Positions 8,526-16,760 of a stretch of DNA of 64,000 bases are shown piece after piece. The position numbers were made by a program, and so were the translations under genes. The stretch spans positions 992,001 to 1,056,000 of the forward strand of contig CAWBYP010000002.1 of assembly GCA_963793005.1 (NCBI GenBank), given 5' to 3'. The notes beneath the pieces were generated by a model. The model was not told the origin of the DNA. It made no database searches and worked only from the letters and a program-made list of their open reading frames with translations. Source of the DNA: RPQJ01 sp963793005 (lineage in GTDB: Bacteria; Pseudomonadota; Gammaproteobacteria; Steroidobacterales; Steroidobacteraceae). Numbering within the stretch: position 1 is the first letter of the stretch; every line of letters starts with the position of its first letter.

Positions 8526-9170
8526 CTACTGTTGCGGCACGGGCTCCAGCACGTCGATCGAGAGAGCGATGATTCCGCGGTTGAGGGTGCGCGGGAAGCA
8601 GTTCATGTCCTGCGCGACGATTTTTGCGCCCAGCGGCACGAAGACCTTGTCGATCATCTGCTCGACCAGATCGCAGTCACCAGGCTGCAACAGTCCGAGC
8701 TGGCTGTCGCGGAGGTCGATGCGCCGCGTTCGGGCCGGGAATTCCGCCGCCGTATCGGATGGGCCCGGAGTCTTGCCATCGGCCTTGGCCGCGAGTTCGC
8801 GCCTGGACGCGTCTTTCGCGAGCTGCGAGAGGACTTCAGGCGTTGCGGCCAGAGGCATCGCTGCGACGATTTCGAGACTGGGCGTCAATTCCGCGCCACT
8901 GCGCCGGTTGAAGCAGCCTCGCGCCGTAACCTTGAATCCGGGCCTGGCGCCGATGGCTTTCAGGATGGAACTGACCTTCGACTTCAACCCTTCGCAGGAG
9001 TAATAAGACGTGACGCTGTTGTACGGGAAGTAGATTTCCTGCTCGACCCAGACGGCCATGACCGGCACCGCGCCATCCGGCGCCGGCACGGCCTCCGGCG
9101 ACTCGGCGACCACGGCAAATGGCGACAGTACTGCAAGCATCGAAACGACCAGTGAACGAACGACCTTCAT
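8526..9170 (-). CDS. Secreted protein of unknown function
   Basis: 214 residues from the ATG at 9170, which has GGAGG eight bases upstream. A signal peptide (MKVVRSLVVSMLAVLSPFAVVA, cut near residue 22) marks it as exported. The mature part contains four cysteines (in SCEGL, GCFNR, GDCDLV and MNCFPR), probably two disulfides, and no recognisable catalytic motif. A Gly/Pro/Thr-rich acidic stretch lies in the middle. I do not recognise the family. It is the last gene of the minus-strand set after folA, with a 150-base gap, so it may have its own promoter. Confidence 0.75.
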   Translation of the reverse strand: MKVVRSLVVSMLAVLSPFAVVAESPEAVPAPDGAVPVMAVWVEQEIYFPYNSVTSYYSCEGLKSKVSSILKAIGARPGFKVTARGCFNRRSGAELTPSLEIVAAMPLAATPEVLSQLAKDASRRELAAKADGKTPGPSDTAAEFPARTRRIDLRDSQLGLLQPGDCDLVEQMIDKVFVPLGAKIVAQDMNCFPRTLNRGIIALSIDVLEPVPQQ

Positions 9171-9320
9171 GACACCCTCCTGCCCCACCAGGGGCACAAC
9201 CCGCCCCATACGGGTATTGCGCGCTGCGACAGGACCAGCAGCCCATCGCTTGAAGTTGGACTCTCTCATGCCAGCCAAAGTTCGACAGCGGCCGGCGCCC
9301 TTTCGGGGTCGTGCTGCTGG

Positions 9321-9836
9321 TCAGGTTGGTGATGCGCCAACGCCTTCCGACACCCGCCTGAGGGTCACGAAACTCATGGCGTGAGCGTGCCTGTCGTCCG
9401 CGGCATGGTCCTCGCGCGCGACCTCCTCCCATTCGGCGACGTCGAAGGCGGGGAGGAACGTGTCGGCGCCGACCGTCGCGTGGACCCGAGTCACGTACAG
9501 CGTCTCCGCGACGGGCAATGCCAGCCGATAGATCTCAGCCCCACCGATCACGAATACCTCCGTCGCCGGGTCCGCGGCGGCAAGAGCGGAATCGAACGAA
9601 TCGACGACCGTGCAGCCCTCGATCGCTAGACCGGGCTGCCGGCTGACAACGATGTTGTGCCTGCCTGGCAGCGGGCGGCCGATCGAGTCCCAGGTCTTGC
9701 GCCCCATGATGATCGGGCTGCCCATCGTCAATGCCTTGAAGCGCCGCAGATCCTCGGGCAGGCGCCAGGGCAGCGAACCCCGGAGGCCGATCCCCCCTTC
9801 CGCGTCGGTTGCGACAACGATCGAGACAGCGGTCAC
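9321..9836 (-). CDS. folA: FolA, dihydrofolate reductase
   Basis: Reduces dihydrofolate with NADPH; it regenerates the folate that thymidylate synthase, two genes upstream, oxidises. 171 residues. Hallmarks: IVVATDAEGGIGLRGSLPWRLPEDLRRF at the N-terminus (substrate pocket), IIMGRKTWDSIGRPLPGR, FVIGGAEIYRLALP and the C-terminal SFVTLRR strand. The start is a GTG at 9836. This GTG overlaps the stop of the SET gene as GTGA if the single-base frameshift in that gene is corrected, strong support for an lgt-thyA-SET-folA operon. Confidence 0.96.
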   Translation of the reverse strand: MTAVSIVVATDAEGGIGLRGSLPWRLPEDLRRFKALTMGSPIIMGRKTWDSIGRPLPGRHNIVVSRQPGLAIEGCTVVDSFDSALAAADPATEVFVIGGAEIYRLALPVAETLYVTRVHATVGADTFLPAFDVAEWEEVAREDHAADDRHAHAMSFVTLRRVSEGVGASPT

Positions 9837-10659
9837 CTGCGTCGGCTCTTCCCCGGACTTTTCCCGGCGCGAGGCGTCGCGCGCCTGGACTCGGCCTTGG
9901 TCTTCGACTTGGCTTTGCCCTTCGCCTTCGCCTTCGCCTTCGCCTTAGCCTTAGCTGCTTGGTCTTGGTCTTGGTCTTGACCTTAGCCTTGGACTTGACC
10001 TTAGCCTTGGCTTTTCCCTTCACCCTGCCCTTAGCCTTCGCCCTGGTCTTGGCTTTGCCCCTGGCCCTGGCATCTTTCTGTCTGCGTTTCTTGCGCCTGG
10101 CTGCTTTCTGCTTATCCAGCGGGTCCTCGGACAGCATGGTGCCCCGGCAATTGGCGGCACCGCAGCAGCACTGGTAGTTCGCGAGTTCCTCAGGATCGTC
10201 GGTGCTCTCCCAGGTAAGGCCGTACTCGTAACCGAGCTCGTCGCCCGGCTTGACGTCCCGGATTGCCTCAATGAACACGCGCTCGTTCTCGATGACCGTG
10301 TCGCAGTTCGGGTCGCAGGAATGATTGATGAAACGTGCATCGTTGCCGTCCACCCCCGCATCGATGACGACGCGCGAACTCACGATGAACAGGAACGTGT
10401 GCCCGTCGTCCTGCCCCTTGTCCTCGTAGCGCGCATCGGCCTGCTTGTGGGTGATACGCTCGCCCAGGTACTCGACAATCCGTGTGCCCTTCGCGATGTG
10501 GCGCGTCGCGTACACGCCCCTGCCGTGGATGCCGGACCGGCGCACCTCGAACGACGGCATATCGTCAGGCGCGACCTCGCGGTTCGCGTGACGCATGTGC
10601 GGGTGATGGCTCATCCCGGCGTGGGCGCCCGGTACGGGCGATCTCGCGGATTTCTTCAT
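9833..10659 (-). CDS. SET-domain protein-lysine methyltransferase with histone-H1-like Lys/Ala tail (one-base frameshift)
   Basis: Predicted SAM-dependent lysine methyltransferase. The SET core runs from about residue 36 to 148: GIHGRGVYA (44-52), RFINHSCDPNC (109-119) and ELGYEYG (141-147). A post-SET zinc motif, CCCGAANCRGTM, is at 164-175. Residues about 185-275 form a Lys/Ala/Arg tail like histone H1. Read without correction, the frame leaves the KTKTKTK stretch near 9958 and runs as poly-Arg into folA. Supplying one G there (C on the plus strand after 9958) restores an AKAKAK tail and a TGA at 9833-9835. That stop overlaps the folA GTG, giving 275 residues. The ATG at 10659 overlaps the thyA stop (ATGA). 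Target unknown. Confidence 0.85.
9901..10090 (-). repeat. Low-complexity hexamer-rich tract encoding the Lys/Ala tail
   Basis: On the plus strand the tract holds four TTCGCC units (9921-9944), two TTAGCC/T units, three GGTCTT units (9961-9978) and irregular copies of CCTTAGCCTTGG. Each hexamer encodes an Ala-Lys or Thr-Lys dipeptide on the minus strand. Hexamer gain or loss would keep the frame; the observed defect is a single base at the junction of the two repeat types, near 9958. Confidence 0.8.
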
Positions 10660-11450
10660 ACAGCTATGGGTGCCTTGATTGCTGGGTGGGATTGGTAACC
10701 GACGACCTCGAAGTCGTCGAAGCGGTAGTCGAAAATGGACTCTGGCCGGCGCTGCAACTCGAGCCGCGGCAGCGGCAGCGGGTCGCGCGCGAGTTGCAGC
10801 CGGGCCTGCTCGAGGTGATTGACGTAGAGATGGCAGTCGCCCCCGGTCCAGATGAACTCGCCAGGTGCGAGGTCGCACTGCTGGGCCAGCATGTGTGTCA
10901 GCAGAGCGTAGGAGGCGACGTTGAACGGGACCCCGAGGAAGATGTCCGCGCTGCGCTGGTAGAGCTGGCAGGACAGCCGCCCGTCGGCGACGTAGAACTG
11001 GAACATCGCGTGACAGGGAGTGAGCGCCATCCGGTCGAGTTCACCGACGTTCCACGCGTTGACGATGATCCGGCGCGAGTGCGGGTCGCGCTTCAGCAGG
11101 TCAACGACCGCCTGTATCTGGTCGATCGTGCGGCCGTCCGCGCCGCGCCAGGAGCGCCACTGCACCCCGTACACCGGCCCGAGTTCGCCGTCAGCGTCGG
11201 CCCATTCGTCCCAGATAGTCACCCCGTTTTCGCGCAGATAGCGGACATTGGTCTCGCCGCGCAGGAACCACAGCAGCTCGTGCAAGATCGACCTGAGGTG
11301 CAGTTTCTTGGTCGTGACCAGCGGAAATCCCGCCGAAAGGTCGAAGCGCATCTGCCAGCCGAACGTGGCCAGCGTGCCGGTGCCCGTGCGGTCCGTCTTG
11401 CTCGCGCCGTGCTCGAGCACGTGGCGCATGAGGTCGAGGTACTGGCGCAT
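10656..11450 (-). CDS. thyA: ThyA, thymidylate synthase
   Basis: Methylates dUMP to dTMP with methylene-tetrahydrofolate. 264 residues, exactly the E. coli length. The nucleophile is Cys146 in LTPCHAMFQF; the RRIIVNAWN, RSADIFLGVPFN and HLYVNHLEQ segments are standard. It starts three bases after the lgt stop and its own stop overlaps the SET gene start (ATGA), placing the methyltransferase between the two enzymes of the thymidylate cycle. Confidence 0.97.
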   Translation of the reverse strand: MRQYLDLMRHVLEHGASKTDRTGTGTLATFGWQMRFDLSAGFPLVTTKKLHLRSILHELLWFLRGETNVRYLRENGVTIWDEWADADGELGPVYGVQWRSWRGADGRTIDQIQAVVDLLKRDPHSRRIIVNAWNVGELDRMALTPCHAMFQFYVADGRLSCQLYQRSADIFLGVPFNVASYALLTHMLAQQCDLAPGEFIWTGGDCHLYVNHLEQARLQLARDPLPLPRLELQRRPESIFDYRFDDFEVVGYQSHPAIKAPIAV

Positions 11451-11453
11451 GGC

Positions 11454-12245
11454 TCAGCTGTAGTTCCCGGACGGCTGCTTCCGGCCATAGGCCACCGCAA
11501 GCATCGACAGGCCCGCGACGATCATCGGCAGGGACAGCAACTGGCCCATCGTCACCCAGCCCAGCAGCAGGTAGCCGCGATTCTCGTCAGGGACGCGGAC
11601 GAATTCGACCGCGAAGCGGAAAACCCCGTAGCAGACGAGGAACAGTCCCGACGCAGCCCATCGGGGCCGGGGCGTGGCCGTGAACCACCAGACCACCAGG
11701 AACAGCACCAGTCCTTCGAGCAGGGCTTCATAGAGCTGCGATGCGTGCAGCGGAACGCCGTCCACGATCACGGCCCAGGGAACGTCGGTCGGCTTGCCCC
11801 ACAGCTCGCCGTTGATGAAGTTGCCGATGCGTCCCGCACCGAAGCCGATCGCCGGCAGCGGCGCGGCGAAATCGAACACGTCGACCAGCGACCGGCCGCG
11901 ACTGCGCGCAAACGCCCAGAGCGCCACCAGCACCCCGATCAAGCCGCCGTGGAAGGACATGCCGCCCTCCCAGATGCGAAGCACGCTGGCCGGGTCGGCG
12001 AGGATCCGTTCCGTGCCGTAGAACAGCATCCAGCCCAGGCGTCCGCCGAAAATCACGCCGACAGCGCTATAGAAGATCAGGTCGTCCACGTCCACCGGCA
12101 TCCAGGTCGAGTTCGCCTGCGCCGCACGCCGCCGTGCCAGCCACCAGGCGGCCAGGAACCCCAGCAGGTACATCAGGCCGTACCAGCGCACATGCAGGGG
12201 CCCGATCGACAGCGCGATCGGGTCAGGATTCGGGTAGACGAACAT
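11454..12245 (-). CDS. lgt: Lgt, phosphatidylglycerol-prolipoprotein diacylglyceryl transferase
   Basis: Inner membrane enzyme that adds diacylglycerol to the lipobox cysteine of prolipoproteins. 263 residues with several membrane segments. Signature parts are YGLMYLLGFLAAWWL near the N-terminus, FHGGLIG and GRIGNFINGELWG (the Lgt signature). It is the first gene of the lgt-thyA-SET-folA set, the lgt-thyA pairing also being known in enterobacteria. No Shine-Dalgarno precedes the ATG. Confidence 0.95.
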   Translation of the reverse strand: MFVYPNPDPIALSIGPLHVRWYGLMYLLGFLAAWWLARRRAAQANSTWMPVDVDDLIFYSAVGVIFGGRLGWMLFYGTERILADPASVLRIWEGGMSFHGGLIGVLVALWAFARSRGRSLVDVFDFAAPLPAIGFGAGRIGNFINGELWGKPTDVPWAVIVDGVPLHASQLYEALLEGLVLFLVVWWFTATPRPRWAASGLFLVCYGVFRFAVEFVRVPDENRGYLLLGWVTMGQLLSLPMIVAGLSMLAVAYGRKQPSGNYS

Positions 12246-12250
12246 GGGCG

Positions 12251-12256
12251 ATTATC
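12251..12256 (-). promoter_or_regulatory. -10 box GATAAT just upstream of lgt
   Basis: GATAAT on the minus strand (with TAGGAT overlapping it) begins 11 bases before the lgt ATG, so a transcript would begin at or next to the start codon. No Shine-Dalgarno and no clear -35 box are seen. Confidence 0.4.
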
Positions 12257-12312
12257 CTACCGGCTGTCGGGCACACGCGCCCGATTTGACAAGTGCGCTA
12301 TCGTCGCACGCC

Positions 12313-13548
12313 TCATTCCTGCACCACGCGGCAGGTGAGCGATTTCAGGTAGCGCGTCTCCGGGATGGCGGGATGGATCGGGTGGTCCGGCGAGTGCCCG
12401 CCTACCTCGATGACCTGTGCGAACCGGTTCAGGTGCCGCGCAGCCTGCTGGATCGTGGCGATCAGGTCGTCCTGCGCCAGGTGATGCGAACAAGAGCAGG
12501 AAACCAGGATGCCGTCGCGCGGCAGGAGCTGCATTGCGAGCTGGTTGAGCCTTCGGTATGCCGCCTGCCCTTTGGGAAGATCCCGGCGGCGCTTGATGAA
12601 TGCAGGCGGATCCACGATCACCACGTCGAATTTCTCGCCGGCGTCGCCCAGCGCTTTCATCGCATCGAAGGCGTCATCGCGCAGCGTGCGCACCTCGAGT
12701 CCGTTCTCGACGGCCGTCTCGGCGAGCAGCTCGAGCGCCGGCGCCGACGAGTCCACGCACACCACCTCGCTCGCCCCGGCCCTGGCCGCTGACAGGCCCC
12801 ACGCGCCGAGATAGCTGAACACGTCGAGCACCCTGAGACCCCCGACATACTTCATCGCGGCCCGCCGGTTCACCGCCTGGTCGTAGAACCATCCTGTCTT
12901 CTGCCCGGAGCCGATCGGCACTTTGAAGCGCACGCCGTTCTCCTCGACCCAGGCATGCGGCGGCGCCTCGCCGAGCGCAGTCTCGACGACTGACGGCAGG
13001 CCCTCGAGTTCGCGGGCCCCGGAGTCGTTCTTCCAGATGAACGCACGCGGGTCGATCACCTTCGCGACCGCCTCGACGACCTCGTCCTTGCGTACTTCCA
13101 TGCCGGCCGTGCCGATCTGTCCGACAATGACGTCGCCGTAGCGGTCGAGCACCAGGCCCGGAAGCCCATCCGATTCACCGTATGCAAGCCGGTAGAACGG
13201 AGCCTCGTAGAGGCGCTCGCGCAGCGCCAGCGCCACGCGCAGCCTGTGCACGAACAGCGACGGGCCCGGCAGGAAGCGGCCGTCGCGGCACAGGATCCGC
13301 GCACAGATCAGCGCGTGTGGATTCACATAGGCGTAACCGAGGAATCGATCGCGGTCGCCGATGACGCGGCAGGCGGCACCCGGAGCGAACCCCGTGAGCG
13401 GCGTGCGCGCGGTGTCGACCTCGTTGCTGAAGATCCACAGGTGGCCGGCCGCAATGCGACGGTCCTCGCGAGGCTTGAGCCGCAGTTCAGGCAAGTCCTG
13501 CCCTTCGCGCGCCGTGTCCGGAGCGTGCGTCATCAGTGCATCGTCCAT
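12313..13548 (-). CDS. rlmI: Class I rRNA cytosine-C5 methyltransferase (RlmI-like)
   Basis: SAM-dependent methyltransferase of the RlmI group, which modifies C1962 of 23S rRNA in E. coli. 411 residues. An N-terminal PUA-like domain (LKPREDRRIAAGHLWIFSNEV through residue 100) precedes a central EEHD-type region and a Rossmann methyltransferase domain. That domain holds VLDVFSYLGAWGL (SAM loop), VIVDPPAFIKRR and LVSCSCSHHL, which contains the catalytic cysteine. ATG 13548 or the in-frame ATG five codons later could be the start. It is transcribed divergently from the YyaL gene. Assignment to RlmI rather than a close paralogue is inferred. Confidence 0.85.
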   Translation of the reverse strand: MDDALMTHAPDTAREGQDLPELRLKPREDRRIAAGHLWIFSNEVDTARTPLTGFAPGAACRVIGDRDRFLGYAYVNPHALICARILCRDGRFLPGPSLFVHRLRVALALRERLYEAPFYRLAYGESDGLPGLVLDRYGDVIVGQIGTAGMEVRKDEVVEAVAKVIDPRAFIWKNDSGARELEGLPSVVETALGEAPPHAWVEENGVRFKVPIGSGQKTGWFYDQAVNRRAAMKYVGGLRVLDVFSYLGAWGLSAARAGASEVVCVDSSAPALELLAETAVENGLEVRTLRDDAFDAMKALGDAGEKFDVVIVDPPAFIKRRRDLPKGQAAYRRLNQLAMQLLPRDGILVSCSCSHHLAQDDLIATIQQAARHLNRFAQVIEVGGHSPDHPIHPAIPETRYLKSLTCRVVQE

Positions 13549-13553
13549 TCCGA

Positions 13554-13559
13554 TATAGT
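13554..13559. promoter_or_regulatory. -10 like TATAGT/TATATC in the rlmI-yyaL divergent gap
   Basis: The 38-base gap between the two divergent starts contains GATATAGT. On the plus strand TATAGT lies 33 bases before the YyaL ATG; on the minus strand TATATC lies close to the rlmI ATG. It is the only AT-rich hexamer in the gap, so it probably serves at least the plus-strand gene. Confidence 0.4.
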
Positions 13560-13586
13560 GCCGCCATTCTATCCGAGCGCCGTGCC

Positions 13587-15668
13587 ATGCATCGTCCTAC
13601 CACCGATCGACGCGAGAACCGACTCGCGCGCGAGACCAGCCCCTACCTGCTGCAGCACTCGCACAACCCGGTCGACTGGTACCCGTGGGGCCCCGAGGCG
13701 CTCGAACTCGCGCGGGCCGAGGACAAGCCGATCCTGCTGTCCATCGGCTATTCGGCCTGTCACTGGTGCCACGTGATGGCGCACGAATCGTTCGAGGACG
13801 ACGAGACCGCCGCCCTGATGAACCAGTCCTTCATCAACGTGAAAGTGGACCGCGAGGAGCGCCCCGACCTCGACCGCATCTACCAGACCGCGCACCAGAT
13901 GCTGACCCAGCGAGGTGGCGGCTGGCCGCTGACGATGTTCCTCTCGCCGCGCGACCAGCGGCCTTTTTTCGGCGGAACGTATTTCCCACCGCAACCGAAG
14001 TACGGCATGCCGGCCTTCCGCGAGGTGCTCGAGCGCGTCGCCGCCTGGTATCCAGAGCACCAGGCCGACGTCGATCGCCAGGGCGCTGCGCTGGTCAAGG
14101 TGCTCGGCGAACTGGTCCCTCCGCCCGCTGGCGATGCGATCGTGCTCACGCGCGCACCGCTCGCAGCGGCACGTGCGGCGCTGCAACGCGACTTCGACGG
14201 GCAGTTCGGCGGTTTCGGCGGCGCGCCGAAGTTCCCTCACCCGATGAACGTCGAGTTCCTGCTTCGCGCATGGCGGGCAACGGCGGATGGCGACGAGCCC
14301 GACCTGCAGTCACTGTATATGGCCACCCTCACGCTGACCCGCATGGCCGAGGGCGGCCTGTACGACCAGCTTGGTGGCGGATTCTGCCGCTACTCGGTCG
14401 ATGCGTACTGGATGATCCCGCACTTCGAGAAGATGCTCTATGACAACGGCCAGCTGCTGACCGTGGCCGCGCAAGCCACTGTCGCCACCGGCGAGGCGCT
14501 GTTCCGGCGCGTGGCCGGCGAAACGGCCGACTGGATGCGCCGCGACATGGAGCACCCGGCAGGCGGCTTCTACTCGACGCTGGACGCGGACTCCGAAGGC
14601 CACGAAGGCAGGTTCTACGTCTGGACACCGGGCCAGGCCGGCGAACTTCTGGACCCCATTGAGTACCAGGTGCTGTCCCGCCGTTTCGGCCTCGACCGTG
14701 ATGCCAATTTCGAGGGCGCATGGCACCTGCATACGTTCAAAGCCCTGGCGCAGGTTGCAGAGGAAACGCAGCTGGATGAAGGGCGCGCAGCAGGCGTGCT
14801 CGACTCGGCGCGCGCAAAACTGCTCGCAGCGCGCAACCAGCGGGTCTGGCCGGGCCGCGACGAGAAGATCCTGACCGCATGGAACGGGCTCGCAATCGCC
14901 GGACTCGCGTCGGCCTCGCGCGCGTTGGAGCGGGCCGACCTCGCCGACTGCGCCGCCCGGGCCGCGGATTTCCTGCGTGCGAAGTGCTGGGTGGACGGCC
15001 GACTGCTGGCCGTGCACGCCGATGGCCAGTCACGCTTCCCGGCCTACCTCGACGATCATGCGTCGCTGGCCTGGGGCCTGCTCGAACTTCTGCAGGCCCG
15101 CTGGCACGGGCCATGGCTCGCGTGGGCGGTGGAACTTGCCGAGACCATGCTCTCGCGCTTCCAGGACCGGGAGGCCGGCGGATTCTTCTTCACTGCCGAC
15201 GATCACGAGCAGCTGATCCTCCGGCCGAAGACCTTTGCCGACGACGCCACGCCCTGCGGCAACGGCGTTGCAGCACGCGTGCTGGCACGGCTCGGCTTCC
15301 TGCTGTCGGAGCCACGCTACCTCGACGCTTCCGAACGCACGCTGCGCGCCGCGTGGCCCGCGCTCGAGAAATACCCCCAGGCGCACGTCAGCCTGCTGAT
15401 GGCGCTCGACGAGCTGACCTCGCCGCCGGCCATCGTGGTGCTGCGCGGCGCCCCGGTGGATCTCGACACCTGGCGCACGGAACTCGACAAGGCCTGGGAC
15501 CCGCGACGCTTTGTCGTTGCGATTCCGGCCGACGAAACCGGGCTGCCCGAATCGCTCGATGCCAAGAAGGCACGCGAGCGGGCTGTTGCCTACCTGTGCC
15601 GCGGCATGGCCTGCTCCGCGCCGATCGGGTCGCTGGGCGAACTGGTGCGGGAATTGAAGCGAGCCTGA
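13587..15668 (+). CDS. Thioredoxin-domain protein of the YyaL/SPATA20 family (DUF255)
   Basis: 693-residue protein with an N-terminal thioredoxin-like domain followed by an (alpha/alpha)6 glycosidase-like barrel, the organisation of bacterial YyaL and mammalian SPATA20. The family opening NRLARETSPYLLQHSHNPVDWYPWG is clear, as is the CxxC in GYSACHWCHVMAHESFED (about residues 58-64). The barrel half carries GGGFCRYSVDAYWMIPHFEKMLYDN, a family landmark. The biochemical function is not settled. I took the ATG at 13587; an earlier ATG at 13536 would overlap rlmI. Confidence 0.9.
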   Translation: MHRPTTDRRENRLARETSPYLLQHSHNPVDWYPWGPEALELARAEDKPILLSIGYSACHWCHVMAHESFEDDETAALMNQSFINVKVDREERPDLDRIYQTAHQMLTQRGGGWPLTMFLSPRDQRPFFGGTYFPPQPKYGMPAFREVLERVAAWYPEHQADVDRQGAALVKVLGELVPPPAGDAIVLTRAPLAAARAALQRDFDGQFGGFGGAPKFPHPMNVEFLLRAWRATADGDEPDLQSLYMATLTLTRMAEGGLYDQLGGGFCRYSVDAYWMIPHFEKMLYDNGQLLTVAAQATVATGEALFRRVAGETADWMRRDMEHPAGGFYSTLDADSEGHEGRFYVWTPGQAGELLDPIEYQVLSRRFGLDRDANFEGAWHLHTFKALAQVAEETQLDEGRAAGVLDSARAKLLAARNQRVWPGRDEKILTAWNGLAIAGLASASRALERADLADCAARAADFLRAKCWVDGRLLAVHADGQSRFPAYLDDHASLAWGLLELLQARWHGPWLAWAVELAETMLSRFQDREAGGFFFTADDHEQLILRPKTFADDATPCGNGVAARVLARLGFLLSEPRYLDASERTLRAAWPALEKYPQAHVSLLMALDELTSPPAIVVLRGAPVDLDTWRTELDKAWDPRRFVVAIPADETGLPESLDAKKARERAVAYLCRGMACSAPIGSLGELVRELKRA

Positions 15669-15684
15669 TCCGTCGCGGGCCGGC

Positions 15685-16119
15685 TCAGGCCACCAGCCTG
15701 GAGCGAATCGCGGCCAGCAGCTCACCGTCCACGGCGGCGTCGAACGCTCGCGCCCTGGACCAGTCGTAGGTCCATGGATGCGCTGTGGCGAGGTCGCCCG
15801 GTTCCGTCGCGTAGCGCGGGAACACGTGCGCGTGCAGCGCGGGCTCGAGATTGCCGAACATCGCGTAGTTGATCCGCAAGGCGCCCGTGACCACGAGCAC
15901 TGCCTGGCCGAGACCTGCCATGTCGGACAGGAACTGCGCCTGCGAGCCTGCCGCCATCGCGTTCAGCTGCGGCACCACCGGGTCCGGCAGCAGCAGGCAG
16001 TAGCCGCGCAGCACCTGCGGGTCGCCCATCACGGCCCAGCCCGATGCGAGCCGCGCGATCAGCGTGGGATCGGTTCCGGCACGACAGGCTTCGACCCTGC
16101 GGTGGATGGCAGTGCTCAC
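15685..16119 (-). CDS. HIT-family nucleotide hydrolase/transferase
   Basis: About 144 residues. The C-terminal half has LHAHVFPRY, a HIT histidine motif in which the first of the three usual histidines is replaced by Ala but the middle and third are kept. The upstream YCLLLPDPVV and a DMAGLGQAV helix fit the HIT fold. Such proteins act on dinucleoside polyphosphates or nucleoside phosphoramidates. The start could be the GTG at 16119 or the GTG at 16146, which overlaps the HAD gene stop. It is the last gene of the sua5-comB set. Confidence 0.75.
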   Translation of the reverse strand: MSTAIHRRVEACRAGTDPTLIARLASGWAVMGDPQVLRGYCLLLPDPVVPQLNAMAAGSQAQFLSDMAGLGQAVLVVTGALRINYAMFGNLEPALHAHVFPRYATEPGDLATAHPWTYDWSRARAFDAAVDGELLAAIRSRLVA

Positions 16120-16142
16120 TGGCGGCACACGACCTGCACGAC

Positions 16143-16760
16143 TCACTCCTCGTGGAACGGTGGCGGAAGGCGAACGCCGAGTGCCTTCAACTCGCTGCGC
16201 GTCATGGAGGGATTCACGTGGTGAATCGCATTCCACCCGCAGGATCGCGCACCGGCAATGTTGCGCTTCAGGTCGTCTATGAACACGGTCGCCGCGGGGT
16301 CGAGCCCGAAGCGGCGTTCGGCCTCGCGGTAGATGGCGGCCGAGGGCTTGATTGCACCGACCCGGAAAGACGCGATGGCTCCGTGCCCGACGCCCTCGAT
16401 AGCATAGGTCGCGTCGAAATGCCGCCAGTGCAGGTCGCCCACGTTCGAGAGCAGGTACACGCGGTACTCGCCCTTGAGCCCGCTCGCGAGATCGAACATC
16501 TCCCCGGTTCGCTCGAACATGTCGAGCCAGCGGCGCCCGAGTTCGTCCGGGTCCAGCGGCCGCGCCGCGGACGCCGCAATCCGGTCGAGCAGCTCTTCCC
16601 CGGTAATCTCACCGCGCTCGTGCGCATCGAGGTCGATGCTTGTGAGCCATGCCGGCAGGTCCGCAAGGTCCACGCCTGCGTCCTGCAGGTAGCGGACGAA
16701 CGGCTGGTAGCGTAGCCGTAGCAGCACCCCGCCGACGTCGAACACCACGTTGCTGATCAT
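16143..16760 (-). CDS. HAD-superfamily hydrolase (YihX-like)
   Basis: 205 residues. Motif I is FDVGGVLL near residue 6-13, with the nucleophile Asp followed by Val-Gly as in YihX-type sugar-phosphate phosphatases rather than the commoner DxD. Motif II is YLLSNVGDLH and motif III/IV includes KPSAAIYREAERRFG and VFIDDLKRNIAGA. The substrate is not evident. The ATG at 16760 overlaps the transporter stop (ATGA), so it is translationally coupled to it; a longer reading upstream lies within the transporter gene. Confidence 0.85.
   Translation of the reverse strand: MISNVVFDVGGVLLRLRYQPFVRYLQDAGVDLADLPAWLTSIDLDAHERGEITGEELLDRIAASAARPLDPDELGRRWLDMFERTGEMFDLASGLKGEYRVYLLSNVGDLHWRHFDATYAIEGVGHGAIASFRVGAIKPSAAIYREAERRFGLDPAATVFIDDLKRNIAGARSCGWNAIHHVNPSMTRSELKALGVRLPPPFHEE

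Noticed and set aside
9535..9832. Continuation of the SET gene's uncorrected frame through folA
   Set aside because: Poly-Arg and low-quality sequence out of frame with folA; the corrected frame ends at a GTGA overlap with folA.
9945..9970. Programmed -1 ribosomal frameshift in the SET gene
   Set aside because: The site reads ACC AAG CAG, not a slippery heptamer, and no stimulatory stem-loop is evident; an indel explains it more simply.
10482..12338. Long plus-strand frame (618 codons) opposite thyA and lgt
   Set aside because: It is antisense to two clear enzymes, has an Arg/His/Gln-rich composition with no domain, and results from high GC third positions.
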